NCBI GenBank assembly: GCA_964036195.1
Contig: OZ038457.1
Coordinates: forward strand, 19,309,147-19,373,146
DNA: 64,000 bases
From: Sphaerolaimus hirsutus
Lineage: Eukaryota > Nematoda > Chromadorea > Monhysterida > Sphaerolaimidae
Reading direction: 5' to 3'
Shown here: positions 1-11,658 of the stretch, in pieces
Layout of the letters: each line of letters starts with the position of its first letter
Position numbering within the stretch: position 1 is the stretch's first letter
The notes under the pieces: generated by a model
What the model was told of the DNA's origin: nothing
Database searches by the model: none
Seen by the model: only the letters and a program-made list of their open reading frames with translations
Made by a program: the position numbers and the translations under genes

Positions 1-116
1 AGGATACAATTTCACCAAACTTTTGCATGTCAGTGTGAGCTGAGTCAATGTGCTGCACACTTGAAAGATACCAAAAGCTCACGCTGCCATGCAAAAGTTT
101 GGTGAAATTGTATCCT
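1..116. repeat. Hairpin (MITE-like inverted repeat)
   Basis: The first 29 bases are the exact reverse complement of 88-116, and the similarity runs on inward with gaps. The element may continue left of the window, so target duplications cannot be judged. It is probably a small palindromic DNA transposon. Confidence 0.7.
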
Positions 117-456
117 TGTGATAAAATTTGCTGTGTTGATAGCCTACTTATATCATTAATAAAGGTATAAATTACCCTTGATATACTTCTTTTGATAGCT
201 CAATCTTAAAATGGCAAGATTTTTATGATATATATTACTTTTCTGCATTCAAAGGCATACATGTTTGGATATGGCGTCCACTTTTTGTTGGCTTTAGCCA
301 TTTTTAATGGGATATACTTCTTTTTGGTGGCCACGGGCCCACTAGGATATCCATTATTAATATCAACAATGATGTCATGATTTAGAAAACCACAAATGTG
401 TGGTGTGTGGTCCATAATACCACAACTTTGACTATGAATATGGAAAATGTTGAGTA

Positions 457-897
457 CAGGGCCGTATCCAGGGGGGGGCGGGGGGGGGGGGCTGCAGCCC
501 CCCCCCTCCCGGGGCGAGACCAGAAAGTGACCTAAAATTCCGACTTTTTCAACGTCTGCGTAAATAATTTTGCGCGCAAGCGCGCATTCTTCACCAGACA
601 TAAGGTATATTATCATTCGATTTGCTTCATGTGACCGCAAATCGTTGTAAATACATTCAATGTTGTGTTTTTGCTGTTTTGTATGTATATCTACATACAT
701 ATACAGCGTTCCATGGCGCTGACACCAACGCCAATGGCGCCATGGCGTGGCGCCTACTAAAGGCGCCAGCGCCATGGCGCCATTTCGCCACTATGTAGGT
801 ATAATTTTAGGGGGGGGGGGGGCTGAGCCCCCCCCCTCGCCGGCCTCCGTAAACAAGCAGCCCCCCCCCCCGCTCAAAAATCCTGGATACGTCCCTG
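457..897. mobile_element. Non-autonomous hAT-type element, 441 bp
   Basis: The ends are CAGGGCCGTATCCAGG and its near reverse complement CCTGGATACGTCCCTG. The element is flanked by a perfect 8-bp duplication GTTGAGTA at 449-456 and 898-905. Long G and C runs lie just inside each end, and a GGCGCC-rich palindromic stretch lies at about 711-785. The 8-bp duplication and CAGGG end are typical of the hAT superfamily. No transposase is encoded. Confidence 0.88.
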
Positions 898-989
898 GTT
901 GAGTAAATACATGATGTGAAAGCTATTGTAATTATCGGAAAATGTAAGTGGAAGATGAATACCATTTCCAAATTTTTTATTATACACTA

Positions 990-2200
990 GTGACTAGAGT
1001 ATAAAGTAAAATTTAAACAAAAATGATAAAAAATAATTTAAGTAAAATAAAATCAATGTGTAAAAATTTTTTGATTAGAAAAAAATTATAAAAATTGAAT
1101 TTTAACTTAAATCAAAATAATAAAAAATAACCAAAAAAAAATATTACAAAAATTCAATTTAAATATAAAAATAATTCATTTATTTGGATTTTTATGTAAA
1201 TTAAATTTTAAAAAAGTAGATAAGAAAAAAATTAAAAAGATAATTTAAAATGATAAAAGCTAAAATATAATTTTAAAAACTTATTTATTTATTCTAATTT
1301 TCAAACAAAAAAAAATCAACAAATTTTTTTAATACAATACAATTAAAATTAAACTAAAATCAAAACCAAAATAATAAAAAATTATAAAAGTTAAATGTAA
1401 ATATAAAAATAATTCATTTTTTATTTTAATATAAATTGAATTGAAAAAATTAAGTAGATAAGAATAAAATTAAAAAGCAAATAATTCAAAATGATAATAA
1501 CTTGAATATAATTTAAAAAAATTATTTAAGTGTATTAATTTTCAACCAAAAAAATCAGCAAATTTTTTTCAATTTTCTTTAATATAATTCAATTTAAACT
1601 AAAATAAAAATAGTAGAAACTAACCAAAATAAAAAAAATATTACAAAAATTTAATTTAAATATAAAAATAATTAATTTATTTTGATTTTAATATAAATTA
1701 AATTATAAGAATAAAGTAGATAGGAATAAAATTAAAAAGCAAATAATTTAAAATGATAAAAAGCTCAAATATAATTTAAAAAATTATTTATTCATTTTAA
1801 TTTTCAAACAAGAAATCAACACATTTTTTTATAAAAAAAATTAAACACATGTTCAAAAAAAAATTTTTATTAAAAATATATAAATATTTTTTTTGTGTTT
1901 ATTTTTTAATAAAAATATGTTAAAACAAAGAAACAAATATAAAAGCATGAGTATAACAAAAAATAATAATTTTAAAAATATATATAAAAAGTAATAATAA
2001 TGATTTTTAAATTTGAAAATTTAAAACAAAATTTAAGATAAACAAGTTTAAAAAAATTTTGTGTTCATTAAATTTAAAAAAACAAACAAAATAAATTATT
2101 TTCAAATTTAAAAATTCAATAACTTTAAAAAAATAAACATCTAAAATTAAAAAGTTTGAAAAATAAAATAATTTAAAAAAACTTTTTTTTTTATTAGCAT
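990..2200. repeat. Extremely AT-rich block with degenerate ~245-bp tandem repeat
   Basis: This stretch is almost entirely A and T. The phrase ATATAAAAATAATT(C/A)ATTT recurs at about 1165, 1398 and 1657, each time followed by similar text (AAGTAGATAAGAA, AAAATTAAAAAG, AATGATAA). It is therefore a decayed tandem array with spacing of roughly 233-259 bp rather than simple low complexity. No gene is seen. Confidence 0.65.
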
Positions 2201-2587
2201 CTCCTTGTCACGCGAAATCCGTTTTTAACTAAACTGGTCCAGTATAAAATCAAGCAGCACTTTCAGCACACATGCGCATTTTACACAAAACACGCAAACT
2301 CAAATAACTTTTCTAAATCTCAATCAAAATTAGCCAAAAAGAGCTCATTTGAAAGCTCTTGTCCCAGCGCACATCAACAAATTTTTTTTATTGCATACTT
2401 TGTATTCAAATTTTAAATTTATTCATGTTTTAAGATTTCAAACCGCTACTGTCCTAAAGTGGGCGGAGCCTGTAACAAATTTTTTGTAAAATAATAAATT
2501 GCATCATAAGCTCTTTCATATGAGCCATTATTCAATAAAATCGGTTGTGTTACAGGGAAGTTATTGCAGTTTGAAGTTTTTCATCCC

Positions 2588-2621
2588 AACAACAACAACA
2601 ACAACAACAAGAACAAGAACA
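2588..2621. repeat. CAA/GAA trinucleotide microsatellite
   Basis: Seven or so CAA units followed by imperfect CAAGAA units. The short open frame across it has no recognisable protein content. Confidence 0.8.
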
Positions 2622-2810
2622 GCACCTCAGAACGAAATTCTTGAAAAACTTTTTTCCAGTTCAACCAATCGGTTTGAGAATTGGAGTCAATATACTTTCC
2701 GACACGGGCTTTCCAACGGCGTAGACGGTTTCCTTGTATCTAATGGCGTTCTAAAGTTATTTGAGTTTTAATTTTCGATTTTCCGCATTTTGCTGTCTCT
2801 GACCATATTA

Positions 2811-2870
2811 TGGGTGGGTCGCTTGCGCCCTCCCTCGGCAGCGAGGGATGGCGCTGGCGCGCCCACCCGA
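2811..2870. repeat. GC-rich hairpin
   Basis: TGGGTGGG at 2811 pairs with CCCACCC near 2863, with GCGCC/GGCGC and CCTCCCTCG/CGAGGGA pairing inside. This makes a near-continuous stem of about 25 bp in an AT-rich surrounding. It is probably a relic of a palindromic element. Confidence 0.5.
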
Positions 2871-2941
2871 TACTTAATTTATAGTGCTCTGTCTATGGCT
2901 GCTATGTACAGCTATATCCAAACACATGAGATGGGTTCACC

Positions 2942-3460
2942 AGAGTCGTTAAAAGTACCAGTCGTTTTTGTAAAGTATATCTAAACGTAAAACATTTATT
3001 TTCTACTCACCCCCTGAGTACAGAAAACGTAAAGTAAAAGTTTGTTACTTTTACTCGTGAGTAAACATGAGTAAAAAACTTTTTACCCCAGAAAACGTAA
3101 AAGTGAGTATTTTTTTAGGAATTTTGCCCAAATTTTCACTAAAAATCACTAATTGTCATGTCTTTTTCACCAATGTAACCTTCGAATGCACTATTTCATG
3201 TGTTATTTGCCCATTGTCAGCTATTTATTTGCAATTTTTTCCTATTTCTCGTTTTTGTCTCCATTTTTTACCATCTATGCCTTGAAAAGGCCTGTAAACA
3301 GGCTACCATCTTAAATACGTTTCTGTACTCGAGTACATGCGAAAAGTATACGTAAAAGCGAGTACAGGTACTTTTTTCAAAGTATACGTAAACGTATTTA
3401 CTCAGTACTCGAGTATACGTACTTTTTGAGTAAACGTGAATACGTTTTAACATCTATGGG
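2942..3460. mobile_element. CAGAGTCGTTAAAAG-end element, copy 1
   Basis: The left end CAGAGTCGTTAAAAGTACC pairs with the right end ...ACGTTTTAACATCTATG. The interior consists of ACTCGAGTAC and GTAAACGTAAA variants arranged palindromically. It is the same family as 19990-20476 and 63168-63665. No matching target duplication is visible, so it is an old copy. Confidence 0.7.
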
Positions 3461-4357
3461 CTATTATCTACAACATGATATCACAAATCCCAACAGTATT
3501 GTACATTTGCAATGTTACAAAATGGCTTTTATTTACCAAAGCAGTTTCATTGATTCTCGATTGCATTAAGTATGAAGATTGCTTGCATGCAAACATAAAA
3601 CAAATTTTGAATGCAATGAAACCCAATGTCTTTTGGGAGATACATAGTTATGCAAATTGAATTGATACGTGCGATAAACACGAAACATTGCATGCAAATA
3701 TTTAACTGCAGCACTTTTAAGCATGCGTGTGGCGTCGACAAGATTGATTCAAATAATGAATACAAAATACACATACAAAATAATCCTTTCAAGGATATTT
3801 GAAGTCACGCGGTGATTCATTCTGCTCATATTTAATATGCACTCGAGTAAATTACATGAAGTATGTACAGAAAAGTAACATACAAAAAAACTTTTCACAG
3901 AATATCACGCTACTACAACACAATATCAATAAAAAACCTACACAAAAATAAAACAATACAACTTTCGGGCAACAATGTTTACACTTATATCCATGCCAAA
4001 CTGATGATGACCATTTTTCCTAAATGCATATTTATGAGAACAGTACCTAAGCGCTTTTAGCTAAAACTGTGTTTTGATACTTCCTATTTAGGTACATATT
4101 AACAATTTGCTTTGTGAAAATCGTGACCTATGTATGCGTCAGCTTTTGTTCTGCTGCTTTTTTGTTGTAGAGAAAGCCATTTTTAAAACAAAAAACCAGA
4201 ATTTTCACACTTTTTATTTAAGAAATGATGTCTCCTACGACATCCGTGAAGCATTCACCAGTTATCTCACGTGGGTTGATATGTTTCAAAGTAAAGTTGG
4301 ATCATTTTTCAGTTAATGGAATTCCAACTGATAACATGGAAAGATGATTTGAATGTA
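3461..4357. other. No gene or repeat recognised
   Basis: Only short open frames occur here, with no family resemblance and no splice context that I can support. Confidence 0.5.
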
Positions 4358-4703
4358 CCGTAAATCCTCGAATAAGTCCACCGGGGATTATTTTTCGTCA
4401 GATTTTTTAGACTGGCGAGTTATTCGAGGGGGGAGTTATTCAAGGAAATGAGTGGGTTTTTTTCATCGGAAAATTGAGCAAAATACATGATATATTTTAT
4501 GAATAGTTTTAAAATTATTGCAATAAACTTCTAATTCAAGCAACGAAATCAGTTAAACATTTAAAAGTTTTTTTATATCGATGGGCGAGTTTTTCGAGAA
4601 GGGGGTGATGTTTCTTCAGTCTGCTATTCGGGGAGTTTATCGAGCCTGGGGAGTTTTTCGAATGGGGAGCTTTTCCAGGAGGGGATTTTTCGTGGATATA
4701 CGG
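4358..4703. mobile_element. CCGTA...TACGG TA-flanked MITE (type a)
   Basis: The left end CCGTAAATCCTCGAATAAG and right end TTCGTGGATATACGG are both flanked by TA, as in Tc1/mariner insertions. The interior is made of repeated TTCGAG(A/G)GGGG-type units in inverted arrangement. Confidence 0.7.
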
Positions 4704-4994
4704 TAGGTATTATCTAAAAATCAATATTTACCTAGGAATGTTTTTCTCCAAACGCAGTTTGTTAGAACTTCCTGCGGAAACATTCCGCCCGCAGATTTTT
4801 GTTCTATTTATCATTTGGAAAAAGCAATTTAAAGCTGGAGTAGCACACAAAGACTGAGCGGTGTACTCACTGAAACTTTTTACATGGCTAGTCACATTTT
4901 ATGTGCACAATGTACGAAGCTAAGAAACCGAATTTCATCCAAAAATGATGATAATTAAATCAACAAATCACAAAAAGAAATAATCACAAAAAAA

Positions 4995-5315
4995 TTATTC
5001 AGGCGGGGGCGGGGGTGAATATGGCGGCGGTGTATCAGAGCAAAACATTGGTGATTCTGATCTATTCGTTTGTCTCACAACCCCATCAACATTGCCATTT
5101 TTCAATTTTGGAATTAACATCGTGACATGTTTTTTGACGACTCGTTTTCTGTGAGGCGGGGCACTGCTGTGAGAACTGAAATTCAAATGTTTCTCTTTTT
5201 GCCAATTGTCTTGTGGCATACTGAGTTTGTCTCTGTGAATCTTGTAGATGTTTGAAGAATGGATTTGCATCGATTTTTGATGGATGCCTGCTGGGTTCCG
5301 TTGCTGCGGATGCGC
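4995..5315 (-). CDS. Possible C-terminal tail exon (cytoplasmic, Pro-rich end)
   Basis: On the minus strand a strong acceptor (T-rich tract then CCACATTCACAG) at 5316 opens a frame of 106 codons ending in TAA at 4995. The predicted peptide is polar and basic in the middle (HRKRVVKKH) and ends in a proline run with a PPPYSP motif. It lies downstream of the GPCR's seventh helix and could be its intracellular tail. However, the GPCR exon ending at 6732 would leave phase 2 while this exon is open in phase 0, so an intermediate exon would be needed. It may instead be chance or belong to another gene. Confidence 0.35.
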   Translation of the reverse strand, partial: AHPQQRNPAGIHQKSMQIHSSNIYKIHRDKLSMPQDNWQKEKHLNFSSHSSAPPHRKRVVKKHVTMLIPKLKNGNVDGVVRQTNRSESPMFCSDTPPPYSPPPPPE

Positions 5316-5932
5316 CTGTGAATGTGGAAAAAAATTTTTTTTGCAGAAGTGGGATATTAAAAAGAGTGATTGAAACGCCAGAGAAAAAATGGAGCCAAAC
5401 ACCAAATTGTTTCGATATTCGAACTAAACTGGTTACAAGGAGGTAAAAATACGACCGACATACGTTTCGCGCCTGAGAAATTTTTTTCTGTTTTTGCAGT
5501 TATATTTATTTTATTAATCACGTCATGATGGAGTGTTTCGTTCAGAAAAATGTCCACAGAGTACACATAAATACAAACCTATAAACGTTATAAACTACAA
5601 AAGTGGGAAAAATCAATCCTAACAATAAAAAAATCACTCTCAATTCAAATCAGACCCACCACATTCTCCCTATTTCTACCATGACGCTTTTCAGTCTTTT
5701 CCACACTCTGCTGCAGCTGCAAAACGCCCTTTCTACATCTGGGCTTGATTTTCTCGCTCGCGTATTTCCGCCTATGTCTGTTCCCGTCAGATGTCACATG
5801 TGGGGCCTTTGAGCAGTATGAATGAGATATTTTCATTGATTGCACCAGGCGACCGCCTGCGACGCAGTTGGGGGAGGTATTTTTTAGATGTTTATTGTGG
5901 TATATACTTGGTCGGCAAGCTTTTGTTGTTAC

Positions 5933-6235
5933 AGAGTTGTTAAAAGTTAAGTACTGAAGTTTTTTTTCCGAAGTGAATGTAAACGTAAACGTGAAGTATT
6001 TATTTTTTACTCACCCCCTGAGTATAGAAAACGTAAAGTTATTGTTTTTTTTACTTTTACTCATGAGTAAACATGTGTAAAATACTTTTCTCTGCAGAAT
6101 ACTTAAAAGTGAGTATTTTTGAGAAGTTTTGCCCGAATTTTCACTCAAAATCACTCATTTTCATAACTTTTCCCTATTGTCATCCTCAAATTCGCCAGTT
6201 CATGTGCTTTTTGTTCATTTCAGCAAGATTCAAGG
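5933..6235. mobile_element. CAGAG-end element, copy 2 (partial)
   Basis: It begins CAGAGTTGTTAAAAGTTAAG and shares the ACTCACCCCCTGAGTA and ACTCATGAGTAAACATG segments of the family. The right half is missing or replaced before the TA-type MITE at 6343. Confidence 0.65.
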
Positions 6236-6342
6236 GGAGACTATCCGGAAACGGCAAAAACTTTCCCGACAGCCCAACAATCAATTTGCACTCCAGCTTG
6301 TGGATCCATCAGCACTAGCTAAGTGTACTCGGATGATAATTG

Positions 6343-6459
6343 CCGTATTTCCTCGAATTACCCGCCCCCCCTCGAATTACCCGCCCCCCCTCGAATTAAC
6401 CCCCCTCACAATTTGCTGGCGTAATGCTAAACCCCTGGGGGTATTTCGAGGAAATACGG
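6343..6459. mobile_element. CCGTATTTCCTCGAA MITE (type a), 117 bp
   Basis: The ends CCGTATTTCCTCGAATTA and TATTTCGAGGAAATACGG are inverted repeats. The interior repeats CCCCTCGAATTA. The right flank is TA, the left flank TG. Confidence 0.8.
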
Positions 6460-6615
6460 TAAGTAAATTGTTGTTAACCTGGTTGTGATACGCTGCGACA
6501 CACACCATATGCGTTGTAAGCTTGATATTTCGTAGTGTCATCGCTGCCGCTGCAAGTTCAATATAAACATGAAATTAGGTAGGCTTTCTGGGAGTGAGCG
6601 CAGTTGACACGAGAC

Positions 6616-6719
6616 TAGTGACGGATTGGCGCCATGGCGCTGGCGCCATTTGAGCGCGCCATATGGCGCCGCGCCATTGGCGCTTGGCCCCCCTTTTTTC
6701 TGGCGCCTTTATATCACTA
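6616..6719. mobile_element. TAGTGACGG/GGCGCC hAT-type MITE, 104 bp
   Basis: The ends TAGTGACGG and ATATCACTA enclose a palindrome of GGCGCC/GCGCCATGG units. The flanks CACGAGAC and CATCAGAC match at 6 of 8 positions, an eroded 8-bp duplication. It is related to the element at 50558. It lies directly beside the last recognised GPCR exon on the minus strand. Confidence 0.7.
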
Positions 6720-6731
6720 CATCAGACGCAC

Positions 6732-9700
6732 CTCTGTCTAGTGAACCTTCTCATAGTATATGTCCTGACTGTGTTGTATCTGTCTGTGAATGGAGTGTAG
6801 CACAGTCGCTGGAAAGCGGTGCGAAAAGTGCTGCTGAAGGTGGCATAAATTATTGGATTTATGCACGAATTCGCCAGGCTGAGCCACTGAAATGGGGTAT
6901 GATTTTACTCTAGTCATTAACTTTTTTGGACTTTATGTGGAGAAAGTCTGAATTTAAAGCATAACGCTGACGTCTATATAACAATAAATGCCAGAGCCAG
7001 ATCACCAAATATCTTTCAGTACCAGTTACGCAAATTGAGAAGTGAGAAGTGAAATGGCAAAGGCCAAGTAAAAGCGCAAAGGGACGTGAAATGGCAAGTG
7101 AATTGGCAAAAGCGAAGTAAAAAGAAAAAGAAAAAGTAATTTCCCTTCGCTTTTGCCGATTTACTTCTCTATTTATTTGCAATTTCACTTCGCCTTTGCG
7201 CTTTTACTTAGCCTTTGCCATTTCACTTCCCACTTCTCATTTTGCGGAACTGGCCCCAGAGCGCACAGGACTCAACGGACACATTCCAATTCTTTTAAAT
7301 AACACACAACAGGCATTTTTCTTCAAAAATACACCACAAAAAACCCCTCACAATGACCCTAACACAGTGATCAAACCTGAAAAATGGGTCTCAAAGTGTC
7401 GGTGGCCAAGGTGTCGTGCGCGCCGGGCTCGAACACGAAGTACATGTAGAAGTAGAGGGTGTACAGGGGCGCCCAGCACATGACGAACAGGGCGATCACC
7501 GACAGCATCATGACTGCGGCGCGATAGCGCATCCGCTGTTCGCGGGCCCCCGCCGCGTGGTCCACCTGGGGTCAGATCCAATTTGAGAAAAGGGTGCGAG
7601 TATTATTGAATGAAAATACCTTATGAATATTTGGGTGACTTCTTTAAAAAAAATTTGTTTACGTCTAATGATTCTTTATGGTGTAAATTCCAGTTTAAAG
7701 GTAGATTTACAGCATCAGAACAAATAATTGGTGAGATGAACAATTTTGTCTGTACATTTAGTCTTAAATTTTTCCTCAAGCTGTACATGAATGACCCTTT
7801 CAGTGCATGAAATTGTGGCGGGTTATTTCAAGCAGTGGTTGGTAGTGTCAGGAATGGAATACTGTAAATTATATGACTTTTTGATGCCAATAAAAATTCA
7901 TTAAGCTAGGTATATGAAAAAGTGTTTGGTGTATTATGGAGTTATGGACTTTTTATGTCCATAACTAGATCCATAAATGGTCACAAATATATTTATGATT
8001 TGTGTGATACGATAATTGTCCTGTAAAATCGATTTGGATATTTCATGTGAAAAGTTGATATAAAAAATACTAGTTGGCAGCTGATTGATTTCGTCAATGA
8101 AAGCCAAATAAAAAAACTTACAGCAGCAACCTCCCTGCCATAAATCCTGCCAAATATTCTGACATACAAAATAGTGATTGCAGCCAACGGCACCAGGAAG
8201 GCTGCCAGCACATTGACCACCAGAAAAAAGGCCCGTTCCACTAAAATGGATCCAAATTCCGGTCGGCAAATGGTTGCCGTTATGTGCAGATCTGGGTCTA
8301 CTACGTGCTCTGTGCATCTGCGAAATGGGCACAGTGTGTGTTTTGGTAACACTGATCGTGGAGTAAATCAGTTCACTTCACTTCTATTCAAGCCATCAAA
8401 AGTTTTATATTTACACTAGGGTTCAAACGGGATCCCGATGCCGATTCCCGAAAAATTCCGGATTTTTGTGGTCCCGATCCCGATCCCGAATATTGAAAAT
8501 CGCATCCCGATCCCAAATTGTTGAAAATCGCTATCCCGATCCAGATCACGATCCTGAAATTTGAAAATCATAATCCCAATCCCGATCATGCAATCTCAAA
8601 AAAACAATCCCGATTCCGATCCCGAAAAGTCAATCCCGTTTGAACCATACTATACAGTCTACACTATTCCATCTAATATTCTAGTCACCTCACCAAATTT
8701 CCGCCAATTTACCTACATAGGTACCTAAAAATCGTAAATTGAATCTTACCTAGAGTAACTTGCCAATGGGGAAAAAATCAGCGCAGAAGTGAGCCAAGCG
8801 AGTGTGATTATGCACAGGGCGCCGGCGCGCCGCAAACGGTTGTAGTGCATCGAGTGACAGATTGCGATGTACCTGGGGAGGGTTGGGTGGTTTGGTGGAT
8901 GGTTTTCGACGATATTTTGCGGGAAATATTGAAATTGAATTTCGAGCGCTTTTTGTATGGAATAGCGGCAATGGAAACTTTCAATGGATTTATTACAACA
9001 GGTCGACAATATTGGTGTTTATCTCATAATATATTGGAACACTTCAAATGAAATAGCGCTTACCGCGATTGAAAATTTTCGAAGAACATTGAAAATCAAC
9101 AACAGTTATCCTAAAAAATTTTCTCCAACAAACAGTCAGAAGAAACCCAAACAAAGGACTCCACCAATCGAACCTGTCAGCAGTGACAGCGACCAAAGTG
9201 TACACCGAGGCGCCAGTGGTCGCCGCCTGCACCCAGATGGACAGCTTGCAAAGTGCGTCGCCCATGTGCCACTCTGCAAGCGGGTCATTTTACAAGCGTC
9301 ATTAGTATTCCTACAGCTTTTAAATACGCAAGTATATTACGCGACGATACTTTTATTTATGTTTGAAATGGTTATGTGAATTTTAAGAAGTGGATCGTTT
9401 TGTAATCTGTTACAGTTTAAACACAAGTGATGTGCATGTGTCATATGAGACTGTGGCAATAGGCAGTTAATTCCTGACACTTTTGAAGCCATTGATGAAT
9501 GCTACGAGAAGTGTGGAATACCCGGAAAGCGGTAAAAATTAAGATGCCTCAAGCGCGGCTTAAATAAATGTCTCTGCGAGGACAACTCTTTTTTTTGTAC
9601 TTATTTTGTGTTTGTGCAACCGTCTTTTTCGCAATAAATCTACCTTTGTGCAAGACCCACACATAGTAAATACTTCAAGCATTTCACGTTTTCAAAAATG

Positions 9701-10781
9701 TAATCCACATGCATACAATTTACGCTACCATCAAAAATGTGATGCTCTAACTAAAGTAAAAAAGGGCGTCAGAAAACGAAACGTCCCCACAAGCCCTGCA
9801 AAAAAGGAACAAAGTAAAATCCACCAACCATTCAACACACTGTTCATAGCAGTGGCTGGCACAGAAAAGACCACGATCATCAAGTCGGCACAGGCCAAAC
9901 TGACAATGAACAAGTTTGTCACTGTGCGCATGTTTACAGAAGACAAAACCGCTGCTATGACAAACATGTTGCCCACCAGATGGACTTGGAAAACGGGGGG
10001 AGTTATGTCCGACCCTGCACTTCTTAAGGGTGGCGTCAACATAAGTTTATCATGTCAAGATCAGAATACTAGAACCAATTAACCTATAGGAAGTCCTTTT
10101 TGACATAAGTATCATGAGTTTTATGCCCAATTCCCTAAATAATGTGCATTTTGATGACGTCAGTATGAAGTAATAAACAGTTTTGTTTCCTATATGAAAA
10201 ATCTTATAACATGCATCTTTGTGAAATCATAATGCACATTATCTCTGAGGGTGAAATATAAGTCTCAGGAAACTTGTGTCAAAAAGATTTTCTCATAGAT
10301 GAAATGGCCCCGATTCTGTTTGGTTCCTTCTATTAGAGGTGTGGTTGTGTTTAGCACTTGATCATTTTTATCCAGTGCATCAAATTAATAAATTTCTCAA
10401 CTTTTTATAGTCTCAAGATATACTGGCTTCAACAGATTTGAAAAAGTAACTGTTCTTTATTGATATAGAGACCCATCCAATCAGGTGCTTCTGATATTTT
10501 TGTAAGTCATTCAAGCCAAGTATACTTTATTAAAGTGAATAAGTATCCAATAAATAAACCATCCACACAAACAAAGCCATCAGAGTGTACTTCAGTGCAC
10601 AAAGCCAGAATTTTCAACAGCGTCAAGCACCAACCCCAAAGCACCCAACCCTGGTTCCAAGTTGACACACCAGTCCCAACATGCACACCAAGCCATAGGC
10701 GCAAATGTAGAAAATAGCTATGGGCAATGGCTGGCGTAAAAGGGGAACAGATAGCGATTGTGTTGCTGATTCGTTAGACAT
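6732..10781 (-). CDS. Rhodopsin-class peptide GPCR (NPFF/SIFamide-receptor-like), seven recognised exons
   Basis: Seven minus-strand exons cover all seven helices. Exon 1: about 10671-10781, start MSNES (possible N-glycosylation), helix 1. Exon 2: 9829-9984, GN of helix 1, MRTVTNLF, then LACAD of helix 2. Exon 3: 9174-9273, helix 3 with the conserved Cys (ALCK). Exon 4: 8750-8872. Exon 5: 8122-8317, second-loop Cys and helix 5. Exon 6: 7377-7565, helix 6 with CWAP. Exon 7: 6732-6886, NPIIY followed by FSSTFRTAFQ (helix 8). The intron at 9174/8872 splits the Arg codon of DRY, a position known in many family members. From exon 2 on, phases agree at every junction. The exon 1/2 junction does not fit cleanly: the best donor is phase 0, but exon 2 needs phase 1. 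The MRTVTN and NPIIY context resembles NPFF/SIFamide-type receptors, so a G-protein-coupled neuropeptide receptor is likely. The ligand cannot be told. The C-terminus is either the TGA at 6722-6724 or a further exon through the donor AG|GTGCGT at 6732. Confidence 0.88.
7017..7259. mobile_element. GGCCAGTTCCGC-end hairpin in GPCR intron
   Basis: The end CAGTACCAGTTACGCAAATTG pairs with ATTTTGCGGAACTGGCCCC. The interior is an inverted minisatellite of GAAATGGCAAA(A)GCGAAGT units. It lies in the last recognised intron of the GPCR. Related copies are at 13808, 36515 and 56408. Confidence 0.75.
8417..8649. mobile_element. TAGGGTTCAAACGGGA element with CCCGAT hexamers
   Basis: The ends TAGGGTTCAAACGGGATC and ATCCCGTTTGAACCATA enclose degenerate (TCCCGA) hexamers. 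The flanks ATTTACAC and CTATACAG match at 5 of 8 positions, so this is an old copy. It is the same family as 54703-55498 and sits in the GPCR intron before exon 5. Confidence 0.8.
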
Positions 10782-10878
10782 CTTTAGGTGTTTAGTGTGC
10801 TGTAAAACATTTGTAAATTTATAAATCATTAGTGCGGTATTTTATTTTCATAGATGTGAACCAATAAATATTGACATA

Positions 10879-11112
10879 CGTATTTCCTCGAATTATCTCC
10901 AGTTAAATTGACCCCCCCCCCCCTGAATACCCCCCACGTCTGAGTGAGCTGTGGAAAAGTAAACCCTCCCCTTGGAATATTTCCATCTGGAATAATGGAC
11001 ATCACATCATGTATGCAATTACTCCCCTCGAATAAGCCCCCTCGAATTAATCTCCCTCAAATTCTGCTGACGATATCATAAACCCCCTAAGGGTAATTCG
11101 AGTAAATACGAT
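10879..11112. mobile_element. CGTATTTCCTCGAA MITE (type a), diverged
   Basis: The left end TACGTATTTCCTCGAATTA and right end TTCGAGTAAATACGATA are inverted. The interior contains repeated CCCTCGAATTA/CCCCCTGAATA units. Confidence 0.6.
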
Positions 11113-11332
11113 AGCTTTACTGGAGTCGGTAGTTTGATTTTCTTAACATCAATTGTTACCATTTTTCACATGCTGGATACACATGCTGTTTGTTGTGTGG
11201 AAATTTTTTTATTTAGTATTGTAAACAATTTCTTCATACATAATGCATTTACTTGCCTAGCGCGTAATACCAGAAGCCACACGCAGCACATTGAATTCCA
11301 GATTATTTACACAAAAATAGGAATCTAAATAA

Positions 11333-11650
11333 GGGGGTATCCCATTCAGACAAAAGCGCTGTAAGACAACAGTAGCTTTAATGCTACAAAAGCGCTGTAG
11401 TGTTTGAAGATAGTTAAGTTCATGTGAAAGTTTATTGCGTCAATTCTACTTAATTACTATACTTCCAGCCTAGTTTCATCACCAAAAAGTTACAAAATCT
11501 ATTTATATTTTTTATCATACTTATGAAAGTCTATTTATATTTTTCGACCTGGAACATGACATGACCCAGAACTTATGTCTCCATGAGCATTTTTGTTCTA
11601 TTAAAGCTACTGTTGTCTTAAAGCGCTTTTGTCTTAATGACGCACACCCT
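11333..11650. mobile_element. hAT-type MITE, 318 bp
   Basis: Inverted ends of about 50 bp share ATT(C/A)AGACAAAAGCGCT and AGACAACAGTAGCTTTAA. They are flanked by a perfect 8-bp duplication CTAAATAA at 11325-11332 and 11651-11658. No open frame of note is present. Confidence 0.85.
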
Positions 11651-11658
11651 CTAAATAA

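Noticed and set aside
206-775. 189-codon minus-strand frame
   Set aside because: It crosses a hAT-type MITE and long C runs; no recognisable protein.
5645-5845. Basic minus-strand frame as a further GPCR tail exon
   Set aside because: The nearest acceptor would place it in the wrong phase, and the phase-compatible reading stops after about 22 codons.
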